NCBI RefSeq assembly: GCF_900095135.1
Contig: NZ_LT605205.1
Coordinates: 1,116,001 to 1,180,000 of the forward strand
DNA length: 64,000 bases
From: Proteiniphilum saccharofermentans
GTDB lineage: Bacteria > Bacteroidota > Bacteroidia > Bacteroidales > Dysgonomonadaceae
Direction: 5' to 3'
In this document: piece after piece, positions 1 to 9,158 of the stretch
Layout of the letters: each line of letters starts with the position of its first letter
Position numbering within the stretch: position 1 is the stretch's first letter
The notes under the pieces: generated by a model
Databases searched by the model: none
The model's input: only the letters and a program-made list of their open reading frames with translations
What the model was told of the DNA's origin: nothing
Made by a program: the position numbers and the translations under genes

Positions 1-794
1 CAATATTGGATCAATACACTGTCTGCCTCATATGCCCATATTCCCACAGGGCCGTTTCCCGTACGTGGCATATCCCAGCCGTTATTGGTCGCGGTACAGT
101 ATTCGATAATCACATTGGTACAGTGGCTTACCAATATTCCGTTTCCACTATGATTGGTAAAATTGGTCGGATCGCCGGGGTTATTTTCCGCTACACTATT
201 TTTAATTATAATATCCCGGGAGGTAGCTTTAGAATTTGCTTTGCCACTGACATATATTCCGCAAAAACCGTTGTTATGTGCATACACATTGTCTATAACT
301 ATGCCTTTGGAAGAATTGATATGGATCCCTGATTTCTGATAACCTTCCACTTCAATATTATTTACAGTAACGTTCTTGCTTCCGGATATAAGTAATCCGT
401 CAGATGTGTTCCCTTCCTTTCTTCCGCTACCGATCAAGTGTAGATCTTCAACCAACAGATGCTGTGAGTGGGAAATATGTATTCCCCCCTTATTGCCCGA
501 CCTTACTGTTGTTTCAGGGATACTCCTGATCACGATAGGCCGTGTCTTGCTTCCTTGCAGGGAGTCAATGGTTATGGTTTCTCCGGAATAACCTGTACCT
601 GCAATATAGAGTGTATCACCTGCTTTCAGCAAAGCTCTGTTTTCAGCAGTCAGTGATATCCAGGGAAACTCTTTTGTTCCGTCACTTTTTTCACTGTGCC
701 CTACAGATTCCAGATAGTAACCGGCATACTTCTGTTCTTTCTGGCAAGAATACATACAGGATAGTATCAAAATCAGAATGAGATACTTTTTCAT
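1..794 (-). CDS. Parallel beta-helix repeat lipoprotein (3' part beyond window)
   Basis: An open minus-strand frame starts at ATG 792-794 and runs off the window edge, so about 264 residues are visible and the C-terminus is missing. The N-terminus is a lipoprotein signal (hydrophobic stretch, then Met-Tyr-Ser-Cys as lipobox around residue 17), which suggests a membrane-anchored, possibly surface-exposed protein. After a segment typical of the N-terminal edge of pectate-lyase-like folds, regular repeats follow with Ile/Val-Asn/Asp-Asn patterns (for example around residues 130-260), as expected for stacked PbH1 coils of a right-handed beta-helix. Such folds occur in pectate lyases and polygalacturonases, but no catalytic signature is visible in this portion, so the substrate is not assigned. 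Its start lies 8 bp after the GH35 stop, so it should be the last visible gene of the SusC-SusD-GH35 unit. Confidence 0.8.
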   Translation of the reverse strand, partial: MKKYLILILILSCMYSCQKEQKYAGYYLESVGHSEKSDGTKEFPWISLTAENRALLKAGDTLYIAGTGYSGETITIDSLQGSKTRPIVIRSIPETTVRSGNKGGIHISHSQHLLVEDLHLIGSGRKEGNTSDGLLISGSKNVTVNNIEVEGYQKSGIHINSSKGIVIDNVYAHNNGFCGIYVSGKANSKATSRDIIIKNSVAENNPGDPTNFTNHSGNGILVSHCTNVIIEYCTATNNGWDMPRTGNGPVGIWAYEADSVLIQY

Positions 795-802
795 TTTTTC
801 TG

Positions 803-3547
803 TTATTTTATTGTAAAGCAATTTTCACCGGTAGTATTCATACTTTTTACCTGTGTCATTTCGTATTCATCTGCTCCGGGCATAACGTCGAAAAACATTT
901 TAGTTTCCTTTGATAACGGATAGATTACCAGGCGCAGGTTTTTCCCGTTCATTGGTGGAGTCATGCGTTGCCAGCCTATTTGCCAGGGAGTATTGAAATT
1001 AAAATCATCCCAACAAAGTATATGTCCGTTATAGATTTCAGCCCGGTCTCCTATATAGCTGATGTGTGAATATAATGCGCTTAACCCTTCTAATGATCCG
1101 TATGGTAATTCTATATCCCATTCACCAAATGAAGGATGCTTTACCATTTTTGCAAAATCAGGGGCTTCCACGACTATTGGTTTTTCAGGACGATTATAAA
1201 CTCGTGTAGCCGAAGGGTTCGTATACATATCTGTAGTCAGCCATGATTCGTCAGTTGAAAATTCTACCCTGTCGTAGTTACTGTATTCTGCAATTACTCT
1301 TGCTGCAAACCTGGCTTTGCCCTCAATATATGGAAAATCGACAAACAGCATGTTTTCTCCTTTCGATACATATCCTGTTATATCAATTGCATTCAGTTGA
1401 TCAGGGACAAGGTCTTGTCTTACCCAATTATAATTTACACTGAGTTTACCTGCTGTTTCAGGATAAATGTAGAGAGTGACCTTTCGGAAACCGGACGGAT
1501 TGTCCAGGCTAAACTCTTTGAAGAAAAAGCGGTGATAGCGTTCCTGATAAGCCGGCAGATTTTTAAAATTCGCAGTCTCTAACCATTTTGCACCGGCAAA
1601 GACAGGACGCTCTGTTAAACTCAAACGGCTGTCGATTGATTCCGTTGTATATACACGTTCTGTAAATCTGCCATCCTGTAATTCGCCAACAACAATACTC
1701 CTTTCGGAAGAGAAAGCCAATATATCACCGTGCTTTGCATACATATTTGCTTTCGACACGTAAAATTCTTTTTTGCCATTACGCTCCAGTAACCAAGAAT
1801 TTGTCGCTTCTTCTTCTGTAAGAACAATAAGCTTTTGTTGCTTACCATTTGTCAGAGTCAAAGTAATAAGACAATCTTTCCCTGGCTTTATATCCGACAC
1901 AATGATCATGCTTCCCTTTCTCCACACTGTTCCTTTAGATATATGAATGTCTGCTACAGCGCTGTTGTCAAATGCCAGTTCGGGTGTTATTGTCTTATTT
2001 TGGAAGAAAATATAAGTGTCATCAGCCATACATAGGGGTTGTGCTGTCGCATATTTTAGTAGCGCCTCGCCAATATTGAGATTTACGGGCCAGATAAAGA
2101 CCGTGCTATCAGGTATATTTACGCCTGATTGGGGAAATTGTATAATTTCCCCGTCCAGTTGTACACTGAACAGGACGTCTTTCCGCTCCGGTTTAGGCAC
2201 ATACCGGCAATAATTCAGGCCGAAGAGGTAGCCGGATGTTTTATCTGAGCGTACAGCCAACTGCAAATCGTCATCATTGGTTTTTGCCAGGGTCGGCAGC
2301 ATAGGAGCAAGCTTTTCTCCAAAATCGTTGATGAAATAATGCAACTTCTTTACCTGATGATATGACGGGGATAACTCTCCGGACTCTTTTATTGCCGCCT
2401 GGAAATCGTAAGACTTAACCGGTGTACGACTCCAGTAACCGGTTTCTTCTTGTTCTTCCTCATTTGAATGAAGCTCGCCCCGGGGATTCGTTCCTCCCGC
2501 AAATACATAATAGCCAAGTAGATTACTGCCTGATCCTAACTTGGCGATCATCATGGCATAGCCATCAATTGGGGAAAGGACAGGACGGCGATGATACATT
2601 TGAGGGATACCTACACCCATTTCGCATGTAAAATAGGGGTAACGCTCATACGTCATATATTCTTCCTTATGGTCGATCTGATCGTTTCCGATATGTTTAC
2701 TGTCCCTGAAAGAATCGAACCTGAAATAGAATGGCAATACATTTTTATGTACGCTTTCTATCCATGGTTCATCGGCATAACCGCCCCACAATGGAATAAC
2801 CTCTAACGGAGGAACCGAACCTCCTCCCCATCCGGTTACAGTATAAAGGGGAACATCCATACCATACTTCTTTGCTGTGTCTTTAAGCCATTGTATATGA
2901 GGTTCTCCTTTTTTTGCATACCAATATTCATTTTCCAACTGGATGCCTATTATATTACCCCCATCTTTATAGTAAAGCCCGTTTAGCTGGGTGGCTATTT
3001 CTTTGAAATAACGCTCTACATATTTTTGATACACAATATCATTCGATCTGTTCTGTATATTTTTCTTACGCAGTATCCAATCGGGTGTTCCTCCGTTTCG
3101 GGCTTCTCCATGCGACCATGGCCCAATACGGGGATAGACGAACATATCATGGGATTGGCACAATTGAATGAAAGATCTGAGATCCTTGTCGTTATTCCAG
3201 ACAAATTGTCCTTCTATTTCTTCGTGATGGTTCCAAAACAGATAAGTGGAAATAATATTTATTCCTGCTGTTTTCATTTTGAGAATGCAGTCTTCCCATT
3301 GATCGGGCTTCATGCGTGAGAAATGCATTTCGCCCATTACGGGTAATACAGCTCTTCCCCCGATGGTCATAAACAGGTTGTTTACCTCTATTTCTTTTCC
3401 CTGCGGTCCGGGATTACCCATTTTTAAATGTCCTTTTTCGAGGGGTATGCTTGTGTTGCTTACATCAATTGTATATTTGTTTTGAGCCCACCCTGATATT
3501 GACAGGTTTATTATCAGTAATATTGAGATCAGTATCTTATTATTCAT
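803..3547 (-). CDS. GH35 family beta-galactosidase, secreted
   Basis: A 914-residue protein with a Sec signal (residues 1-21, ending Gly-Trp-Ala-Gln). The family is recognised from the GH35 TIM barrel beginning near residue 55. The segment GEMHFSRM and the Pro-Arg-Ile-Gly-Pro-Trp stretch are typical. The acid/base Glu is the second Glu of LENEYW, about residue 207, and the nucleophile Glu lies in TCEMG, about residue 309. The C-terminal half is long and beta-rich, consistent with the jelly-roll domains of GH35. The family removes terminal beta-linked galactose, which fits galactan side chains of rhamnogalacturonan-I; the exact linkage is inference. It follows SusD after a 141-bp gap with a strong hairpin and precedes the beta-helix lipoprotein by 8 bp. 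Confidence 0.92.
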   Translation of the reverse strand: MNNKILISILLIINLSISGWAQNKYTIDVSNTSIPLEKGHLKMGNPGPQGKEIEVNNLFMTIGGRAVLPVMGEMHFSRMKPDQWEDCILKMKTAGINIISTYLFWNHHEEIEGQFVWNNDKDLRSFIQLCQSHDMFVYPRIGPWSHGEARNGGTPDWILRKKNIQNRSNDIVYQKYVERYFKEIATQLNGLYYKDGGNIIGIQLENEYWYAKKGEPHIQWLKDTAKKYGMDVPLYTVTGWGGGSVPPLEVIPLWGGYADEPWIESVHKNVLPFYFRFDSFRDSKHIGNDQIDHKEEYMTYERYPYFTCEMGVGIPQMYHRRPVLSPIDGYAMMIAKLGSGSNLLGYYVFAGGTNPRGELHSNEEEQEETGYWSRTPVKSYDFQAAIKESGELSPSYHQVKKLHYFINDFGEKLAPMLPTLAKTNDDDLQLAVRSDKTSGYLFGLNYCRYVPKPERKDVLFSVQLDGEIIQFPQSGVNIPDSTVFIWPVNLNIGEALLKYATAQPLCMADDTYIFFQNKTITPELAFDNSAVADIHISKGTVWRKGSMIIVSDIKPGKDCLITLTLTNGKQQKLIVLTEEEATNSWLLERNGKKEFYVSKANMYAKHGDILAFSSERSIVVGELQDGRFTERVYTTESIDSRLSLTERPVFAGAKWLETANFKNLPAYQERYHRFFFKEFSLDNPSGFRKVTLYIYPETAGKLSVNYNWVRQDLVPDQLNAIDITGYVSKGENMLFVDFPYIEGKARFAARVIAEYSNYDRVEFSTDESWLTTDMYTNPSATRVYNRPEKPIVVEAPDFAKMVKHPSFGEWDIELPYGSLEGLSALYSHISYIGDRAEIYNGHILCWDDFNFNTPWQIGWQRMTPPMNGKNLRLVIYPLSKETKMFFDVMPGADEYEMTQVKSMNTTGENCFTIK

Positions 3548-3611
3548 CTATATTCATTTTTCTTCTTCACATCCATGAATTTCCCGATCACCCCCGGAAT
3601 TATCAAACAGT

Positions 3612-3679
3612 CCAGGCAGCCCGATGTGGCGAAAGGAGCGAAGCGGATTTCGCCACATTATTCGGATAAGACGGCCTGG
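3612..3679. repeat. REP-like intergenic hairpin between SusD and GH35 genes
   Basis: A perfect 11-bp inverted repeat (ATGTGGCGAAA at 3624-3634 and its complement at 3648-3658) is nested within further complementary arms: CCGA 3621-3624 with TCGG 3662-3665 (sharing A3624 with the inner arm), and CCAGGC 3612-3617 with GCCTGG 3674-3679. It has no U-run on the minus strand and lies inside a probable operon, 10 bp after the SusD stop. It therefore looks more like a repetitive palindromic element or mRNA-stabilising hairpin than a terminator. No second copy was seen in the window. Confidence 0.6.
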
Positions 3680-3688
3680 CGATAGTTT

Positions 3689-5392
3689 CTATTTATAATG
3701 AGGGTTTTGTATCAACGCTGTATTCTTATTCATTTCTGTACGCTGGATAGGAATCAGATAGTGAGAATTATTCCATTTGCGATTTGGATCCACAACGATC
3801 TCTTTATATTCAGAATAATCAAAGTTCACTCCTTTTGCCGGCACATAAGCTTCCGGGGCAATCAGCCACCGTCTGACATCAAAGAAACGATGACCTTCGA
3901 AAGCTAACTCTACCCTACGCTCGTTTCTGTAACGTTCCAAAAGAGCGGCTCCACTTTCTGACGCCGGTATTTCGGGCATTCCGGCTCTTTCTCTTATATC
4001 ATTCATTGTTGAACGTGCAGACACTTCTTCTTCCAGGGCCAAACAGGCTTCGGCATAATTAAGCAATACCTCTGCATAGCGGATCTGGATATAGGGTTGA
4101 GGCTGAGGGGTCCCGTAATACCAATTATTTTCTAATGGAGAAATGAACTTCTTCATAAAATAACCGGTACCCTGTTTTTCAAGAGTCACATAATCCGCAC
4201 CCCATGGTGAGGCAATATCAATCCAGTTTTCATACCCCCAGGCATACCACTGTGAATAGTTATGCAGGATAGAGGCTTCAAACCGGGGATCGCGTCCGGA
4301 ATATGGATCCCAACGTTGTGCTTCCCAATCAAAAGGAGTTCCGTCACTATTTTCAAAAGCATTGGCCAGATTGGCTGTGACCGTATTAAGGGCATATCCC
4401 CCAAAGCTGGGCGGTCCTGTTATCCATGCCGGCCAATCGGTAGCCCAATAGCTCCAGTTGAGCTTATCGTATTTAGTAATGAATATTTGCTCTGTCGAAC
4501 TCATTTGTAAGAAAAGGTCGCTGAAATTCTTTGCCTTATCGGCATTCACATTATACAATGAATAACCCTGGTCCATACATAATTCAGCGGCTCTTTTTGC
4601 CCCCTCATAGAGAGACCGACGCAAAGCAACAGTAGAATTTGGATAGCCAATTAACTCCAAATGATCATACGAACCGGCCCACGAAAGATCATGGTGCATA
4701 TCGCTGGCAGCATACAGCAAAACACGTGATTTCAATGCAAGCGCCGCACCTGTTGTTGCACGGGTCTTATCTGTTTGGGTAGCTAATACTTCACTGTTTA
4801 TTGCGGCATCCAGGTCATCAACGATGAAATTAATTGTTTCTTCAAAGGAAGAACGGGGTATATTATAGTTATCTCCCATTTCTACAGGTTTATCCAATAG
4901 GATAACACCTCCATATTGAGCCATCAGAACGTAATAGAAATAAGCGCGTAAAAAATGGACTTCAGCAATCAGTTGCTCTTTTTTCTCCTGATTAGGGAAA
5001 GGCACCTGCTCTACTTTTTCAAAGAATTTGTTACATGCTCTGATTTTAGTATAAGCGTCATTCCACCACCATCCTTGCATGCAGGCACCCCAGTTGTCAG
5101 CAAAAGCGCCTAAGTCATCAGGTGTCAGATTACTTTCGGTCACACGTGTAACGATCCCATCCACCTGGTTAGGCACCTGTTCGTCGACAAGAGCGCCACT
5201 CATATACCATTGGTATGGATAAGGAATCCCCTGATAGATATTAAATACAAATTGTTCTGTATAGACAGCATTTCCCCATACGCTTGCATCATCATATTTG
5301 TCGCCGGGTAAGGTGTCAAGATAATCGCTGCATCCTGTAGATACAGCCACTATTGCGATTATTAATAATTTAAAATTCTGTTTCATAATCAT
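3689..5392 (-). CDS. SusD/RagB-family nutrient-binding outer membrane lipoprotein (pair 1)
   Basis: A 567-residue SusD homologue of normal length. The N-terminus has a lipoprotein signal ending in Ser-Thr-Gly-Cys, then the family-typical start CSDYLDTLPGDKYDD. TPR-like helices follow, including the FLRAYFYYVLMAQYGGV segment near residue 150. The C-terminal third contains RYAEVLLNYAEA and NDIRERAG, and the protein ends with a stretch like FDVRRW...LIPIQRTEMNKN...QNP, as in most SusD proteins. SusD proteins cap the TonB-dependent SusC channel and hand it oligosaccharide. The start is 5 bp after the SusC stop. Two in-frame Met codons (residues 1 and 3) are possible starts. Ligand specificity cannot be read from sequence; the setting suggests a pectic galactan or RG-I fragment. 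Confidence 0.95.
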   Translation of the reverse strand: MIMKQNFKLLIIAIVAVSTGCSDYLDTLPGDKYDDASVWGNAVYTEQFVFNIYQGIPYPYQWYMSGALVDEQVPNQVDGIVTRVTESNLTPDDLGAFADNWGACMQGWWWNDAYTKIRACNKFFEKVEQVPFPNQEKKEQLIAEVHFLRAYFYYVLMAQYGGVILLDKPVEMGDNYNIPRSSFEETINFIVDDLDAAINSEVLATQTDKTRATTGAALALKSRVLLYAASDMHHDLSWAGSYDHLELIGYPNSTVALRRSLYEGAKRAAELCMDQGYSLYNVNADKAKNFSDLFLQMSSTEQIFITKYDKLNWSYWATDWPAWITGPPSFGGYALNTVTANLANAFENSDGTPFDWEAQRWDPYSGRDPRFEASILHNYSQWYAWGYENWIDIASPWGADYVTLEKQGTGYFMKKFISPLENNWYYGTPQPQPYIQIRYAEVLLNYAEACLALEEEVSARSTMNDIRERAGMPEIPASESGAALLERYRNERRVELAFEGHRFFDVRRWLIAPEAYVPAKGVNFDYSEYKEIVVDPNRKWNNSHYLIPIQRTEMNKNTALIQNPHYK

Positions 5393-5397
5393 TTGAT

Positions 5398-8300
5398 TTA
5401 AAATTTGACAGAAGCGCCCACGGTAAGCATTTTTTGTAATGGATAGCCTTCTCCGGCAAATCCGGAATAACTCAGTTCCGGATCGAAATCCTTCATGTCC
5501 GGTGAGAATGTAAAAAGATTCATAGCGCCTACGCTAAGACGTATGTTTTCCAAACCTAATTTTCCTGTAAAATAATGGGGTAATGTATATCCTAATTCCA
5601 GGTTCTTTAAACGGATAAAATCGGTTTTTTTAAGCCAGAATGTATTCGGATTTTCCGAACTCATCCAATATTCATTATTGCGGTCAAAAGTTCGGGGATA
5701 GTCTGCCCATATATTATCTTCCGTCCAACGATTATCGTAGAATGTTTTCCAGTAATTGAATCTGGCAGAGGCACTTCCTCGCGCTTGTACATACCGTACG
5801 GCGCCGGCCTGCGCATTGAACAGCGTAGACAAGTCAAATCCTTTATATGCAAAATAGAGGTTTAAACCGCCTGTCCATTTAGGTACACTGCTTTTATGGA
5901 TACGAACCTTATCGTTTCCTGTGATTTCTTCATCTCCGTCTACATCTTCAAAGATGATATCTCCGGGACGTGCATTTTCCATATGGGGATAGTTCTCGAT
6001 CTCTTCCTGTGTATGAAAAATCCCGATGGCTTTATAATACAATCCTGAGTGCATCGGATAGCCTGTATTCATTTGCCAGGGGAGAGCGCCGGCTGCTTCG
6101 TCAAAGAATAAAACCTTATTCCTGGCGTATCCTCCATTGAGTGTAACAGCGTAAGTAAGGTTGCCCGTATTATCTTTCCAGTTCAACGAAAAATCGAATC
6201 CCCGGTTGCGGACTTCTCCCAGGTTTATATCCGGGAGTATCCCTGATATCCCTGTAAAATAGGGAGTTGAAGAGGTCTGAGGTATAAGGATTTTGGTACG
6301 AAGATTATTAAAGTAATCTATCGTGAAATTTAATCTTTGATTCAGGAAAGATAAATCCATTCCTATATTCCATTGGTCTGCTTCTTCCCATTGAGCGTAT
6401 GGGTTACCGGTCAGGTTTTCACGAATGACCGGGTTATTTTTTCCGTCCCCTGTTACAAATGTTTGAAAATATACTGCATACTGGGAAAGGAATTGATACG
6501 GTGCAATCAGGTCGTTCCCTGTTTTTCCCCACGAAACCCGTAATTTTGCATCATCTATTATATTCTTTAAAGACTCTTGCCAGAAGCTTTCTTCAGAAAT
6601 ACGATAAGCCGTTGAGATACCGGGGAAAAATCCCCAACGGTTTGAAGAATGGAATTTACTGGACCCTTGATACCGCCACACGAATTCAGCAATATATTTA
6701 TTCATAAAAGAATAATTCACACGCCCGAAATAGTTTAACCACCGGTTCTTACCGGGAGTGGAGCCACTTGCATATTGGGAATTCGGATCTCCAAAATTAA
6801 GCTCATCCGGGAAACTTCCGGCAAAATTCCGTCTCTCGGCTGTGAACCAGTTTGAATCTTCTTCAATGGTTTCTATCCCTGCCAGGGCATTTATATCATG
6901 GTTTCCGAACTGGCGTTGATAATTCAGCAGGAGGTTTGTCAAATACCTTCTGCTTATGCTGGATGTTTGTGTCAATAGAGGAGATCCACCATAAAGACCC
7001 TCTTCCAGTATGGGTGTACCATCTTCATCAACTGTATTACCATCCCAGGTATATAGTTTATACTGATTATCAAACTTTTTTGTCAGATAAATTCCACGGT
7101 CAATTGCACCCATGGCAGTCAATGACAGCCCTTCAATCCAGGGTACTTTGATGTCTATCTTGCCATTGACATTCAATATATAGTTCTCTTTGTCATTATA
7201 TCCTGATTGTTTTGTCCCATGCACAACCGGATTACTCGATTGCTGATCATCAATGGGAGGGCCCGGTAAGCCATTGGGCCAGAATGCATGAAACACAGGA
7301 GCTGCCTGCAGCAGACTGTTAAACATAGTGCCGGATCCGATTCTTAAAAAACCGGCATCTTCCATACGTATACCGGCATCCACTGATACCTTTATATATT
7401 TGTTTATTTTTCCATCCACATTAGCGCGCAGATCATGTTGTGTATAATTGCTGGCGCTTTGTTTGAAATACCCATCCTGATAACGGCTAGAGAGCGAAAC
7501 AAAAGCCTGCACATTATCATTACCGCCTGACATGCTTATATTTGCATTCTGTTGGGGGGACCATGTTTTCATTACAGCCCCTAACCAATCGGTATCGGGA
7601 TATCCCCACGGGTCACTTCCATCTGCAAATTTACGAATGGCTTCCTCGCTATAGGTTTGGAAGTGTCCCCCATCCGGATTCGAATAGTAATTGACTTCAT
7701 TGACTAATGTAGCATATTCTGCAGAATTAGTCAGTTTGGGCATCCGTGTCGGCTGAGACCATCCGGTCTGATAGCTTGCCTCCACTTTCATCTTTTCGCT
7801 CTTTCCGCGTTTGGTAGTTACCAGGATAACTCCATTTGCCGCCTGAGAACCATAAATAGCCGCTGAGGCATCCTTCAGCACAGTGATAGACTCAATCGTG
7901 TTGGGGTCTATACGCTCTAAAGAACGATTCGGAACGCCATCGACAACAACCAGCGGATTATTGTTATTCAAACTACTCTGCCCACGTATATATAATTGTG
8001 AAGCATCGTTCCCGGGTTCTCCGCTTTGGCCGACTACAACGAGTCCCGGGAGGGTGCCGGCTAAGGAGTTCGTCACGTTCATGGCCGGAGATTTAATGAT
8101 CTCATTGCCACTTATGGCCGAAACCGATCCGGAAAGAGTTGCTTTTTTCTGTACACCATAAGCAATGACGATCACTTCATCCAGCCCTGTCGATATTTCT
8201 TCCATCGTCACATCGTACTTACCCTGGTTCGGTACAATATTCACTTCTGTTGTCTTGAACCCGATATAAGTAAAGACCAGTATTTGTTGTTGGCCAGACG

Positions 8301-8505
8301 GAGTCTCAAAGCTGTAATATCCATTCATATCCGTGATTGTTCCAATTGAGGTTCCTTTGAGCACAACATTCACGCCCGTAAGAGTTTCTCCATTTGTGTC
8401 AGTCACTTTTCCTTCCACCTTTAAAGTCTGTGCAATAAGAGAGAAAGTCATAAATAAATGTAAAACAAGAGAAAGGAAAATTTTCTCATACCATGTTTTT
8501 CCCAT
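5398..8505 (-). CDS. SusC/RagA-family TonB-dependent outer membrane transporter (pair 1)
   Basis: A 1035-residue TonB-linked outer-membrane protein. The signal peptide covers about residues 1-25 (ending Leu-Ile-Ala-Gln). It is followed by a carboxypeptidase-regulatory-like domain (KVEGKVTDTNGETLTGVNVV), the TonB-box-like stretch DEVIVIAYG, and a plug with the SusC signature VVVDGVPNRS and DAS(A)AIYGSQAANGVILVTTK. The remainder is a long beta-barrel ending in Phe (SVKF). It imports oligosaccharide with its SusD partner encoded 5 bp downstream. It is the first gene of its unit: upstream is a 650-bp gap with a candidate promoter and an inverted repeat. Confidence 0.96.
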   Translation of the reverse strand: MGKTWYEKIFLSLVLHLFMTFSLIAQTLKVEGKVTDTNGETLTGVNVVLKGTSIGTITDMNGYYSFETPSGQQQILVFTYIGFKTTEVNIVPNQGKYDVTMEEISTGLDEVIVIAYGVQKKATLSGSVSAISGNEIIKSPAMNVTNSLAGTLPGLVVVGQSGEPGNDASQLYIRGQSSLNNNNPLVVVDGVPNRSLERIDPNTIESITVLKDASAAIYGSQAANGVILVTTKRGKSEKMKVEASYQTGWSQPTRMPKLTNSAEYATLVNEVNYYSNPDGGHFQTYSEEAIRKFADGSDPWGYPDTDWLGAVMKTWSPQQNANISMSGGNDNVQAFVSLSSRYQDGYFKQSASNYTQHDLRANVDGKINKYIKVSVDAGIRMEDAGFLRIGSGTMFNSLLQAAPVFHAFWPNGLPGPPIDDQQSSNPVVHGTKQSGYNDKENYILNVNGKIDIKVPWIEGLSLTAMGAIDRGIYLTKKFDNQYKLYTWDGNTVDEDGTPILEEGLYGGSPLLTQTSSISRRYLTNLLLNYQRQFGNHDINALAGIETIEEDSNWFTAERRNFAGSFPDELNFGDPNSQYASGSTPGKNRWLNYFGRVNYSFMNKYIAEFVWRYQGSSKFHSSNRWGFFPGISTAYRISEESFWQESLKNIIDDAKLRVSWGKTGNDLIAPYQFLSQYAVYFQTFVTGDGKNNPVIRENLTGNPYAQWEEADQWNIGMDLSFLNQRLNFTIDYFNNLRTKILIPQTSSTPYFTGISGILPDINLGEVRNRGFDFSLNWKDNTGNLTYAVTLNGGYARNKVLFFDEAAGALPWQMNTGYPMHSGLYYKAIGIFHTQEEIENYPHMENARPGDIIFEDVDGDEEITGNDKVRIHKSSVPKWTGGLNLYFAYKGFDLSTLFNAQAGAVRYVQARGSASARFNYWKTFYDNRWTEDNIWADYPRTFDRNNEYWMSSENPNTFWLKKTDFIRLKNLELGYTLPHYFTGKLGLENIRLSVGAMNLFTFSPDMKDFDPELSYSGFAGEGYPLQKMLTVGASVKF

Positions 8506-8545
8506 AGGTTTAATATTTTAAGAAATAATAAAAAAAGTTCATTCA

Positions 8546-8581
8546 CAAAATTATTTCTTTATATAGGAATGAAATAACAAA
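8546..8581 (-). promoter_or_regulatory. Candidate promoter for SusC/SusD pair 1
   Basis: On the minus strand TAATTTTG (8546-8553) matches the Bacteroidetes -7 box TAnnTTTG exactly. A TTTG at 8578-8581 could serve as the -33 box, but the spacing is 24 bp rather than the usual 19-21, so the -33 assignment is weak. The -7 box would put the transcription start roughly 35 bp before the SusC start codon. Confidence 0.4.
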
Positions 8582-8592
8582 AAACTTCCATT

Positions 8593-8620
8593 TTATAACA
8601 ATGCGAATAAATTGTTATAA
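8593..8620. promoter_or_regulatory. Perfect inverted repeat, possible operator upstream of SusC pair 1
   Basis: TTATAACAAT (8593-8602) and ATTGTTATAA (8611-8620) are perfect complements separated by 8 bp. Outer CCATTTT 8588-8594 and AAAATGG 8624-8630 give additional but offset symmetry. It lies just upstream of the candidate -33/-7 promoter of the SusC gene, the position expected for a dimeric regulator. It could also be a stem in a transcript read through from the upstream operon. Confidence 0.4.
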
Positions 8621-8809
8621 TAAAAAATGGATTATTTATTACAGGGTAATTTTCCGGTTCTCCTGGCTTTGACTCTTTAATTTCACCTATTTTACAACTT
8701 ATATATTGTCAAATACTTATATTCCCAAAAGACCACTCTGTATATTGAGCAGATAATAAATGTTAAACATATGTATAATTCGTTCTTATTATGCATTGAT
8801 AGACCTTGA

Positions 8810-8974
8810 ATTCTTCGTCGAAGATTGTGTAAAATACACAACGCTCGCTGGGAGGAACTGGATAAATGCAATTTTCGCAAAAGGATACTGGAAATGGATA
8901 TACTCGAAAAACAGGGTGACAAAGATAAATCAACTCCTAAACGCGGAGCCTTCTATTATAAATTCAACAAATAG
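8810..8974 (+). pseudogene. C-terminal remnant of a Nudix-type (NrtR/AraR-like) transcriptional regulator
   Basis: In the plus strand a 54-codon open stretch ends at TAG 8972-8974. It encodes a segment with LDKCNFRKRILEMDILEK followed by a short basic linker and RGAFYYKFNK. From memory, this is the winged-helix end of Bacteroidetes Nudix-family regulators, where L-D-(K/R)-x-N-F-R-(K/R)-K-I-L is characteristic. The frame is closed by TGA at 8807-8809, there is no suitable start codon, and the Nudix domain is absent. It therefore reads as a decayed fragment. Some Nudix-family regulators control pentose or arabinose use in Bacteroides, which would suit this locus. It is the only plus-strand coding trace in the left half of the window. 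Confidence 0.5.
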
Positions 8975-9070
8975 AAATACAATCAGTGGCTCCAAAAAGG
9001 ATACTATTTCTCTTTGTGAAACGGGTATGAGGCTTTATGCTATATAGAAAGAATAATTTTCATAACAACA

Positions 9071-9155
9071 TTATAAAACGATATTATCAACATTGAAAAT
9101 GTCATTTATATGATCGCCGAATATGATCTGGACTTTATAGTTTCCGGTCAGTGAC
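9071..9155 (-). pseudogene. Short orphan coding trace after the GH28 gene
   Basis: Just past the GH28 stop, a different minus-strand frame reads about 28 codons to a TAA at 9071-9073. It includes GNYKVQIIFGDHINDIFNV. The composition is protein-like, with alternating hydrophobic residues as in a terminal beta-strand of a beta-sandwich, but no start codon or family can be assigned. It may be the tail of a deleted gene or chance. Confidence 0.22.
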
Positions 9156-9158
9156 TGA

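Noticed and set aside
3612-3679. Palindrome considered as an insertion-sequence end or intrinsic terminator
   Set aside because: No transposase frame or partner repeat nearby and no U-run after the stem on the transcribed strand.
8760-9047. 95-codon plus-strand frame in the gap left of GH28
   Set aside because: The residues are not protein-like, while an overlapping frame carries the Nudix regulator remnant, so this is an out-of-frame reading of that remnant.
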